Origin: JAKSCF01 sp028279945
Lineage (GTDB): Bacteria > Bacillota > Clostridia > Peptostreptococcales > JAAYPU01
Length of the DNA: 32,920 nucleotides
Assembly (NCBI GenBank): GCA_028279945.1
Contig: JANQMT010000108.1
Location: 1 to 32,920, forward strand
Direction: 5' to 3'
Shown: positions 1-6,982 of the stretch, one piece after another
How the letters are laid out: each line of letters opens with the position of its first letter
Position numbering within the stretch: the first letter of the stretch is position 1
Program-made: the position numbers and the translations under genes
The notes under the pieces: model-generated
Told to the model about the DNA's origin: nothing
Database searches by the model: none
Seen by the model: only the letters and a program-made list of their open reading frames with translations

Positions 1-1329
1 AATATTGAAGGCTTAGACCGCATACTTAATATGTTAAAAGATGACGGACAAGTTGAAAAAGTTGAAAAAAAATATAAGAAACTCGGCATTGAGCTGTTAA
101 AAGATTCTCCTATTACCAAAGTTGAAAAAGATCAAATTACTTTAAAAGACGGCACTATCATTCCAACTTACACCTTAATCTGGACCGCAGGGATTAAAAA
201 TAATATATGTTCGGAAAAATTCAACCTGGAATCCGGCCATGGCTGCAGAATTGCCGTTAATGAATATATGCAGACTGCTCAATATCCCAATGTCTTTGCA
301 GTAGGCGACAACGCATCTTATTCGGACGAAACAGGTCCTATGCCCCAGATTGTGGAAGCCGCAGAACAATCAGGACATACGGCTGCGCTGAATATTGCAG
401 CTCTAATCAAAGGAACAAAAAAGCATCGGCACAAACAAAATTATCATGGGTTCATGGTTTCGGTCGGATCTCGATATGCGGTTGCAGATACCGGTTTTAA
501 GTCTTCCGGATGGATCGCAATGCTTATAAAGCATGTCGTTAACTTTTTTTACCTTTTTATGGTATCCGGACTAAGACAGCTTTGGAATTATTTAATGCAT
601 GAATTTTTTCATGTTAAAAACAATCGCTCTTTTGTTGGTGGTCATTTTGCGAAACGATCACCAAACTTCTGGCTTGTACCCTTAAGACTTTGGCTGGGTT
701 ACATGTGGTTGGTAGAAGGTATTAAAAAAATCGGTGAAGGCTGGCTGGATCAACCTAAAATGCTTCCGACATCGGTATCGGATACAGTAAGTACTGCTAC
801 TCAGGCAGCAGAATCGGTATCGGATACAGTAAGTACTGCTACTCAGGCAGCGGAAAAGGTAGTAGAAGCCGTAGCCACAGCATCTCCTGCGGTTGAATCT
901 CCCGCAACGGCCGAAACTTATGAAAACTTACCTGCTTTTGTACAATGGGTTCTGGACCGTATGCCCAGTGACTGGGGACAGCCTCTGATTGAAGTTCCGG
1001 GATTTATGCAGTGGATGAATGAAAATATTATCGTCCCTAATATGGTACCGATTCAAATTATTGTCATTGTTGTAGAGATTCTTATCGGACTTGCCCTTAT
1101 TGCAGGATTGTTTACTTTTCTGGCTTCCGCAGTAAGCGTTGCAATGACCGTAGGAATTGCTTTTACCGGAATGGCCGATGCCACTATCCTATGGTTTTTC
1201 TTCAGCGGCATTGCCATGATAGGTGGATCAGGCAGCACATTTGGACTGGACTATTATGTCCTTCCTGTATTAAAACGTTGGTGGAAGAAAACACGCTTTG
1301 CAAGAAAATCATACTTGTATTTTGATTGA
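1..1329 (+). CDS. Type-II NADH dehydrogenase with C-terminal DoxX-like membrane domain (5' partial)
   Basis: The reading frame is open from base 1, so the gene begins upstream and about 442 codons are visible. The soluble part shows the C-terminal half of an NDH-2 flavoprotein: a second nucleotide-binding region ending in the LIWTAGI block, then FAVGDNA (the FAD-contacting GD motif) and PQIVEAAEQSGHTAALNI. NDH-2 enzymes pass electrons from NADH to membrane quinone without pumping protons. A membrane-associating stretch follows (KHVVNFFYLFMVSGLRQLW). Next comes a DoxX-like region starting at LRLWLGYMWLVEGIKKI and ending with two or three hydrophobic helices. These are separated by a low-complexity Ser/Thr/Ala segment containing a tandem duplication. 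The FAD and first Rossmann motifs lie outside the window. The fold assignment is secure. The electron acceptor and the role of the DoxX part are inferred. A hairpin follows the gene. Confidence 0.85.
   Translation, partial: NIEGLDRILNMLKDDGQVEKVEKKYKKLGIELLKDSPITKVEKDQITLKDGTIIPTYTLIWTAGIKNNICSEKFNLESGHGCRIAVNEYMQTAQYPNVFAVGDNASYSDETGPMPQIVEAAEQSGHTAALNIAALIKGTKKHRHKQNYHGFMVSVGSRYAVADTGFKSSGWIAMLIKHVVNFFYLFMVSGLRQLWNYLMHEFFHVKNNRSFVGGHFAKRSPNFWLVPLRLWLGYMWLVEGIKKIGEGWLDQPKMLPTSVSDTVSTATQAAESVSDTVSTATQAAEKVVEAVATASPAVESPATAETYENLPAFVQWVLDRMPSDWGQPLIEVPGFMQWMNENIIVPNMVPIQIIVIVVEILIGLALIAGLFTFLASAVSVAMTVGIAFTGMADATILWFFFSGIAMIGGSGSTFGLDYYVLPVLKRWWKKTRFARKSYLYFD
772..855 (+). repeat. 42-bp tandem duplication inside the NADH dehydrogenase linker
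   Basis: Two head-to-tail 42-bp units (772-813 and 814-855) differ at a single base near their ends (gcagaa versus gcggaa). They are in frame and encode SVSDTVSTATQAAE twice, in the linker between two membrane parts of the fusion protein. The near identity at DNA level indicates a recent slip or duplication. Confidence 0.95.
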
Positions 1330-1365
1330 TGTTGTCATTTCATAATATAAGGATTAAAATAAGAT

Positions 1366-1397
1366 AAAATATTCTTTCAATTATGAAAGAATATTTT
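1366..1397 (+). terminator. AT-rich hairpin after the NADH dehydrogenase gene
   Basis: A perfect 14-bp inverted repeat (1366-1379 with 1384-1397) has a 4-base loop and ends in TTTT. It sits 36 bases after the stop codon and separates this gene from the quinone operon. The stem is almost pure A/T, so terminator strength is uncertain. Confidence 0.5.
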
Positions 1398-1497
1398 GTT
1401 ATGTCAATGAAAGAAAGTGAATCACTAGGTTGTTATCATACTTACATCAATGGGACGGATTTATATTTAAAGAAATGTTATAGGAGAATAGTACTCT

Positions 1498-2469
1498 ATG
1501 AAAAATTTTTGGCGTAATGATCTAGAAATAAATGCTGAACTTGAACAAGTCAAAGAAATAATGAAAAATACAATAGGTCATTCTGATGAATTTGTTTGCA
1601 ATCCCATTTTTGAAATGATTGATTCTGGGGGTAAAATGCTTCGCTCTTCTATGCTTATTCTGTCATCAAAGTTTGGAGAGTATGATGCTGAAAAAGTGCT
1701 CCCATCAGCTGCCGGAATAGAACTTCTTCATACAGCTACACTTATACATGATGACATTATTGATAATTCTAAAATACGTAGAGGTATTGAAACTATTCAA
1801 TCACAATTTGGAAAAGATGCAGCAGTGTATTCAGGTGATTATATAATAGCAAGAAGCCTTATGTTGATAAATACGCAATATGACTTACAAATGATTCAAA
1901 ATTTTTCTAAAAAAATGGCTTATATTTGTTTAGGTGAATTAAAACAATATAAGCTTAGATATAATTCAAATATTAGTATTTATGACTATATTAAAATTGC
2001 AGCAGGTAAAACTGCTTCCTTATTTGCCATTAGTATGTATCTCGGTGCACGACTGGGAGAATTAGATGAAAAAAATGCAAGGCTATTTGCACTAACCGGA
2101 CTTAGGACCGGCATTGCTTTTCAGATTATTGACGACTGCTTAGATTACAGCGGAACGGATGCTTTGATTTTGAAAAATTCTAGAAATGATCTAAGGCAAG
2201 GCTTTTATACACTACCACTTATATGTGCTTTGAAAAACGATACTAAGAAAAAATCACTTAAATCACTTCTTGATTCAACTCGCTTTACGGATGATGATAT
2301 ATTGAGAATTTGTAACCTTGTCATTGAAAAAAATGGTATTAAAGATGCAAAAGAATATGCAAGACGATATACCGAAAAGGCTTTTGAGGCTTTAAAAAGG
2401 CTTCCACAATGTGAAAGCAGAAAAATGCTCAATAAATTGTTTGGCAATTTACTTGAGCGACAATATTAA
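1498..2469 (+). CDS. All-trans polyprenyl diphosphate synthase
   Basis: This 323-residue isoprenyl diphosphate synthase condenses isopentenyl diphosphate onto an allylic primer to make the side chain of a lipoquinone. Both aspartate-rich motifs are present: DDIID at residues 85-89, followed by RRG, and DDCLD at 212-216. GKTA (170-173) and a DLRQGFYTLPL block also match the family. The N-terminus starts directly in the first helices, and AGGAG at 1482-1486 supports this ATG. It is the first gene of a same-strand run with UbiD, UbiA and UbiX family genes, which points to quinone synthesis rather than undecaprenyl or carotenoid work. Chain length cannot be read reliably from sequence. Confidence 0.9.
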   Translation: MKNFWRNDLEINAELEQVKEIMKNTIGHSDEFVCNPIFEMIDSGGKMLRSSMLILSSKFGEYDAEKVLPSAAGIELLHTATLIHDDIIDNSKIRRGIETIQSQFGKDAAVYSGDYIIARSLMLINTQYDLQMIQNFSKKMAYICLGELKQYKLRYNSNISIYDYIKIAAGKTASLFAISMYLGARLGELDEKNARLFALTGLRTGIAFQIIDDCLDYSGTDALILKNSRNDLRQGFYTLPLICALKNDTKKKSLKSLLDSTRFTDDDILRICNLVIEKNGIKDAKEYARRYTEKAFEALKRLPQCESRKMLNKLFGNLLERQY

Positions 2470-2503
2470 GAGAAAAATAATTTATAAGAAAGAAGCGTTG
2501 TAT

Positions 2504-3943
2504 ATGGCTTATAAAGATTTACAAGATTTCATGAAATTACTAGAAAAAAAGGGTCAGCTTCACAGGGTTACCACTGAAGTTAATCCCAACTTAGAGATAA
2601 CTGAGATTACAGATAGAGTATGTAAATCTTACGGACCTGCTATTCTTTTTGAAAAAGTAAAAGGTTCTCCTTATCCTGTTCTCATCAATGCAATGGGGAC
2701 TTTTGAAAGAATGTCACTTTCCCTTGAAACCGAAAACATAGACAGAATTGCAGAAGATATTGAAGAATTTATGAATCTAAGCCGCTATAAAACACTGACA
2801 GGTAAGCTTAAGTCTTTACCGAAACTTGCTCCATTAGCTTTTATTTTTCCTCAGAAAGTTAAAAATGCTGAATGTCAGCAAGTCATTGAAGGAGCTGATC
2901 TTGATACACTTCCCATTCTTAACTGCTGGCCTTTGGATGGAGGTCCATTCATTACACTTCCGCTGGTCATCACAAAAGACCCCGAAACAGAGCAGCAAAA
3001 CATGGGTATGTACAGACTTCAAAAATATGATGCCAAAACAACCGGTATGCATTGGCATCTTCATAAAGACGGTAAAGAAATATATGAAAAATATAAAAAA
3101 GCAGGAATTGATAGAATGCCTGTTTCAGTTGCAATAGGATGTGACCCTGCAACGATCTTTGCAGCAACAGCACCTCTTCCTAAAATGATTGATGAAATGA
3201 TTTTTTCAGGGTTTCTCAGAAAAAAAGCGCTCCCTATAGTAAAATGTATCACAAATGATTTATATGTTCCTGCCAATGCTGAGTTCGTATTAGAGGGATA
3301 TGTTCAACTTGACGAATTGAGAGAAGAAGGACCTTTTGGCGATCATACCGGCTATTATTCTCTTAAAGATTTGTACCCTGTTTTTCATATTGAGAAAATG
3401 ACTCGAAAGAAAAATCCAATATATTCTACAACTGTAGTAGGGAAACCCCCTATGGAAGACTGTTATATGGGTAAAGCTACAGAAAGAATATTTATGCCAT
3501 TGATTAAAACTCAGATTCCTGAAATAGTAGATATGAACTTCCCTCTTGAAGGTGTCTTTCATAATTGCGTTATTGTATCCATTAAAAAATCTTATCCTAA
3601 GCACGGATTTAAGGTTATGAATGCTATATGGGGCTTAGGCCAAATGATGTATACGAAAATGATTATTGTCGTAGATGAAAATATAAACCCACATAATATG
3701 TCAACTGTCATGTGGAAAGTATTTAATAATATTGATGCAAAAAGAGATCTTCTTATCTCAGAAGGCCCTCTTGATGCTTTAGACCATGCCTCAAATATGC
3801 CTTACTTCGGCCATAGACTAGGCATTGATGCTACTAAAAAATGGAAATCCGAAGGGTATCAACGAGAATGGCCGGAAGATATAGAAATGAAAGAAGACGT
3901 AATAGAACTCGTTAATAGAAGGTGGGAAGAATATGGTTTTTAA
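2504..3943 (+). CDS. ubiD: UbiD-family prenylated-FMN decarboxylase (MqnL-like)
   Basis: A 479-residue UbiD-family protein. These enzymes use prenylated FMN, made by the UbiX partner, to remove carboxylate from aromatic or unsaturated acids. The hallmark EGPFGDHTGYYS block and the PPMEDCYMGKATER region are intact, as is the N-terminal KKGQLHRV start typical of the family. The frame is open back to 2411 inside the preceding gene, but MAYKDLQDF at 2504 matches where family members begin, so I use that start; its ribosome site is weak. The last 11 bases overlap the UbiA gene, implying translational coupling. With UbiA, UbiX and a prenyl synthase alongside, it most likely decarboxylates a prenylated naphthoate in futalosine-type menaquinone synthesis. 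A different aromatic acid is possible. Confidence 0.88.
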   Translation: MAYKDLQDFMKLLEKKGQLHRVTTEVNPNLEITEITDRVCKSYGPAILFEKVKGSPYPVLINAMGTFERMSLSLETENIDRIAEDIEEFMNLSRYKTLTGKLKSLPKLAPLAFIFPQKVKNAECQQVIEGADLDTLPILNCWPLDGGPFITLPLVITKDPETEQQNMGMYRLQKYDAKTTGMHWHLHKDGKEIYEKYKKAGIDRMPVSVAIGCDPATIFAATAPLPKMIDEMIFSGFLRKKALPIVKCITNDLYVPANAEFVLEGYVQLDELREEGPFGDHTGYYSLKDLYPVFHIEKMTRKKNPIYSTTVVGKPPMEDCYMGKATERIFMPLIKTQIPEIVDMNFPLEGVFHNCVIVSIKKSYPKHGFKVMNAIWGLGQMMYTKMIIVVDENINPHNMSTVMWKVFNNIDAKRDLLISEGPLDALDHASNMPYFGHRLGIDATKKWKSEGYQREWPEDIEMKEDVIELVNRRWEEYGF

Positions 3944-4799
3944 AAAAATCAAACAATATGGCGAACTGGTTATGTTTTCACATACTTTATTTTCCTTGTC
4001 TTTCGCGTTAATGGCAGTATTTTGGTCTATGACAGAATTGCCAAAGTTCAATACTTTGTTTTGGATTTTAATAGCCCTATTTTCCGCAAGAAATGGCGCC
4101 AATGCCATCAACAGAGTCATTGACTGTGAAATAGATTCAAAAAACCCGAGAACTGCTCATAGGCATATCCCTAGAGGTATTATAAAGAAAAATGAAGCCT
4201 TAGTTCTAGCAATAATTCTTTTTATTGTTTTTGAAATCTCTGCTTATATGATCAATCCTTTATGTTTTTTATTATCTCCAATAGCATTGTTTCTTTTTTT
4301 TATATATTCTTATACAAAGAGATTTACCTGGCTGTCTCACATGGTTTTAGGCATTACCTGCGGGGGTGCTCCCGTTGGAGGGTGGATAGCTATTACAGGA
4401 GAGCTTTCCCTTACTCCTTTTGTTATTGGTGCAGCTGTTGCTTTTTGGGTAGCTGGTTTTGATATCATTTATGCAACACAGGATATAGAATTTGACCGTA
4501 CTCAAGGACTTTTTTCCATACCGGCAAAGTTTGGACTTAAAAATGCTCTTAGAATAGCCGCACTACTTCATTCTATCTCTATAGCACTTCTTTTAATATT
4601 AAACTTTTTTATTGACCTAGGATGGGTTTATCACATAGGTATTCTACTCTGTATGTTACTATTATTAGTAGAGCATAAGATTATAAAACCCAATAAGAAA
4701 AGTATCATGAATTGGGCCAGCTATCACATCAATCAACTTATAAGTGTCACATTTTTTATTTTTTCATTTATGGATTTTATCATTAAAAACTATTTGTAG
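3933..4799 (+). CDS. ubiA: UbiA-family polyprenyltransferase (MqnP-like)
   Basis: A 288-residue integral membrane prenyltransferase that attaches the polyprenyl tail to an aromatic acid. Both Mg-diphosphate binding motifs are present: N60/D64/D68 (NxxxDxxxD, within NRVIDCEIDSKNPRTA) and D184/D188 in QDIEFDRTQGLFSIPAKFG. The NPRTA and YATQDIEFD wording resembles the 4-hydroxybenzoate/futalosine branch more than MenA. There are about eight hydrophobic helices. The gene overlaps the end of the UbiD gene by 11 bases, and GGTGGGA just upstream supports the ATG at 3933. The natural substrate is probably 1,4-dihydroxy-6-naphthoate, inferred from the neighbours. Confidence 0.9.
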   Translation: MVFKKIKQYGELVMFSHTLFSLSFALMAVFWSMTELPKFNTLFWILIALFSARNGANAINRVIDCEIDSKNPRTAHRHIPRGIIKKNEALVLAIILFIVFEISAYMINPLCFLLSPIALFLFFIYSYTKRFTWLSHMVLGITCGGAPVGGWIAITGELSLTPFVIGAAVAFWVAGFDIIYATQDIEFDRTQGLFSIPAKFGLKNALRIAALLHSISIALLLILNFFIDLGWVYHIGILLCMLLLLVEHKIIKPNKKSIMNWASYHINQLISVTFFIFSFMDFIIKNYL

Positions 4800-4828
4800 A
4801 ATATGGATTATGGATGGTGAATAATAAA

Positions 4829-5416
4829 ATGAACAAGTATATAGTAGGCATGACAGGCGCCTCTGGAAGTATTTACGGATTAAGAATTATTGAGGCATTA
4901 TTGAAAATGAATTTTCAAGTCCATGTCATCTTAACAAAAACAGCTGAAAGAGTTATGGTATATGAGCTTGAAAAATCTATAAAAGAATTGTTTGATGGGT
5001 TGAATTGTTTGCCTGGTATATTACATATCGAAGATATAGAAAACTTTTTCGCTGATATTTCAAGCGGCTCCTATTTGACAGAAGGCATGTTAATTGCACC
5101 TTGCTCCATGGGCACCTTAGGCAAAATATCCTCTGGTACAGGAGATAACCTCTTAATCAGAGCTGCAGATGTCTGTTTAAAAGAACGAAGAAAGTTAGTG
5201 ATTATACCAAGAGAAACCCCACTCAATACCATTCATCTTGAAAACATGCTTAGAATCTCTAACGCAGGAGGTATTATCGTACCTCCGGTTCCTGCTTTTT
5301 ATTCTAAACCTAAGACCATAAATGATATTATTAATCAAACAGTCGGCAGATCTTTACATTTGGCCGGTGTAGAAAACAAGTTATATACTCAGTGGTCCCA
5401 TGATCAAAATATTTAA
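4829..5416 (+). CDS. ubiX: UbiX-family flavin prenyltransferase (MqnM-like)
   Basis: A 195-residue flavin prenyltransferase of the UbiX family, which makes prenylated FMN from FMN and dimethylallyl phosphate for its UbiD partner. It shows the N-terminal VGMTGASGSIYG flavin loop, ACSMGTLGKISSG, the RETPL block and the IVPPVPAFY tail. An ATG at 4814 is in frame, but GGTGA at 4816-4820 sits eight bases before the ATG at 4829, giving MNKYIVGMTG, the usual family N-terminus. That start is preferred. It lies 29 bases after the UbiA gene in the same probable operon, giving a complete UbiD/UbiX pair. Confidence 0.9.
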   Translation: MNKYIVGMTGASGSIYGLRIIEALLKMNFQVHVILTKTAERVMVYELEKSIKELFDGLNCLPGILHIEDIENFFADISSGSYLTEGMLIAPCSMGTLGKISSGTGDNLLIRAADVCLKERRKLVIIPRETPLNTIHLENMLRISNAGGIIVPPVPAFYSKPKTINDIINQTVGRSLHLAGVENKLYTQWSHDQNI

Positions 5417-5431
5417 AAAGTTGGTGTCGCC

Positions 5432-6139
5432 ATGCTCATTGTTGATCATCTAACAATTAAATATGCTGAAGAAGTTATTCCGATTAAAGACTTATCATTT
5501 GTTTTAAAAAAAGGAGAGATTGGATGTATTCTTGGATTATCAGGTATCGGAAAATCCACATTGCTAAAAGCATTAGGGGGTATACTCCCTCCATTTGAAG
5601 GTTCCATTACCATTGAGAAACAACCTTTATCCCCATCACAACAAAATATAGGCTATGTTTCACAAGATTATGGGCTATATCCATGGAAAACCGTCTTAAA
5701 TAATATGACCATACTTAACCAATTAAAGAATCGGCCTGTATCTCAAAAACTTTTTGATGATATCGTTGATAACCTCGGTCTAAGCAAACTGCTGAGCAAA
5801 TATCCTCACACCCTTAGTGGTGGTGAAAAGCAGCGTGTAGCACTTGCAAGAGTCTTCTTATTTTCTCCTGACTTATTGCTTTTAGATGAACCTTTTTCAT
5901 CATTGGATGAAATCACAAGAAATTCTGCTCAAGAGTTATTACTGGATCTTTGGAAAAAATATCAACCTACAACTATACTGATCACCCATAGTATAGATGA
6001 AGCTTTAAAACTGGGACATTATATTTTTATATTAAAAAACAATAAAATTCACAGCATATATAACCCGTATTTCTTGACTCCTAATCTTGAAAAAATGGTT
6101 TCTCTTAAAGAAGATATCATTCAGATGATGCATGTGTGA
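5432..6139 (+). CDS. ABC transporter ATP-binding protein, NitT/TauT type
   Basis: A 235-residue ABC ATPase with all motifs: Walker A GLSGIGKST (35-43), Q-loop Q78 followed by YGLYPWKTV, signature LSGGE (128-132), Walker B LLLLDEP (148-154) and switch H186. The PWKTV segment after the Q-loop is typical of SsuB/TauB-like nitrate, sulfonate and taurine importers. It starts 15 bases after the UbiX gene and is followed by a matching permease, so it appears to belong to the quinone operon. No substrate-binding protein lies in the window. The substrate is unknown. Its position suggests an aromatic or quinone precursor, but that is inference only. Confidence 0.9.
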   Translation: MLIVDHLTIKYAEEVIPIKDLSFVLKKGEIGCILGLSGIGKSTLLKALGGILPPFEGSITIEKQPLSPSQQNIGYVSQDYGLYPWKTVLNNMTILNQLKNRPVSQKLFDDIVDNLGLSKLLSKYPHTLSGGEKQRVALARVFLFSPDLLLLDEPFSSLDEITRNSAQELLLDLWKKYQPTTILITHSIDEALKLGHYIFILKNNKIHSIYNPYFLTPNLEKMVSLKEDIIQMMHV

Positions 6140-6206
6140 GGTAGTACAGCAACCTATGAGGAATAAAATCAAAGAAATTCTTAGCTAATTTGGAAAGGAA
6201 AAGAAG

Positions 6207-6938
6207 ATGAAGGTAATCTGTCGTAAAGTTATATATTCAGCTTTAGTTATAGTCATGTTATGGTATCTATTATCCATGCTCCTTCATACAAGAATTGTTC
6301 CTTCTCCTTTTGTGGTAATACCTCATGCCTGTCATATCTTTTTAGATAAAATCCTTATTCATTGTTTATATAGCTTAAAACGCATTATCCTTGGTATTTT
6401 AACAGCAGTTGCAGTCGGATGGCCTTTAGGGATCATTATAGGGTACAATAGATGGTTTGATAAGGTCATATCCCCTCTTATCTACTTTTTTTATCCTGTT
6501 CCTAAAATTGCTTTACTTCCCATTATTATGTTAATATTTGGATTAGGAGAATCGAGTAAAATACTCATTATTTTTATCATTATAATCTTTCAGATTCTCA
6601 TTGCTATAAGAGATTTTGTAAAAAATATAGATGAACCCTACTACTATCCCTTAATTGCTGTTAATGCACATTCTTTAAGTGTTTTTAGGCATATCTTAAT
6701 TCCTGCATCATTGCCAAGGTTACTTTCTTCTATTCGAATCGCACTGGCTACGTCTATGGCTGTACTTTTTTTTGCTGAGACATTCGGCACCACCTACGGT
6801 TTAGGGTATTTTATTATGGATGCAATGCTGCGAATTCATTACGTTGACATGTATTCCGGCATCTTCTTTTTAAGTATCATAGGTTTTTCACTTTTTGCAG
6901 CCATAGACCTCATAGAAAAAAAGATCATTACATGGTAG
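6207..6938 (+). CDS. ABC transporter permease, NitT/TauT (SsuC/TauC) type
   Basis: A 243-residue binding-protein-dependent permease with about six hydrophobic helices. The EAA-loop, which contacts the ATPase, is seen as VNAHSLSVFRHILIPASLPRLL. GSS and PPLIYFFYPVPKIALLPI-like stretches fit the SsuC/TauC family. GGAAAGGAAAAG precedes the ATG. It pairs with the ATPase 67 bases upstream. The expected periplasmic-type lipoprotein does not follow: the next gene, past a new promoter, is a histidine kinase. The binding protein must be encoded elsewhere, or upstream of the window. Confidence 0.87.
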   Translation: MKVICRKVIYSALVIVMLWYLLSMLLHTRIVPSPFVVIPHACHIFLDKILIHCLYSLKRIILGILTAVAVGWPLGIIIGYNRWFDKVISPLIYFFYPVPKIALLPIIMLIFGLGESSKILIIFIIIIFQILIAIRDFVKNIDEPYYYPLIAVNAHSLSVFRHILIPASLPRLLSSIRIALATSMAVLFFAETFGTTYGLGYFIMDAMLRIHYVDMYSGIFFLSIIGFSLFAAIDLIEKKIITW

Positions 6939-6941
6939 TTA

Positions 6942-6950
6942 TGCTATAAT
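6942..6950 (+). promoter_or_regulatory. Extended -10 promoter of the kinase/regulator pair
   Basis: TGCTATAAT is a perfect extended -10 box (TGnTATAAT), placed 33 bases before the kinase start at 6983. No good -35 is visible, as is usual for extended -10 promoters. It would separate the two-component genes from the ABC permease that ends at 6938. Confidence 0.55.
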
Positions 6951-6982
6951 ATTATTACTTTAAACAAATGGAGCTGAGGCTT

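Noticed and set aside
2441..2462. TTTGGCAATTTACTTG as a sigma-54 promoter
   Set aside because: GG-N10-GC spacing is not met, and it lies inside the polyprenyl synthase gene.
2411..2503. Longer UbiD start at 2411
   Set aside because: It would overlap the polyprenyl synthase gene by 59 bases and add residues without family similarity. The ATG at 2504 gives the usual N-terminus.
2834..3604. Several antisense or shifted open frames inside the UbiD gene (for example 3290-3604, 2834-3064)
   Set aside because: They have no ribosome sites and no domain motifs, and they lie over a well-supported gene on the other frame.
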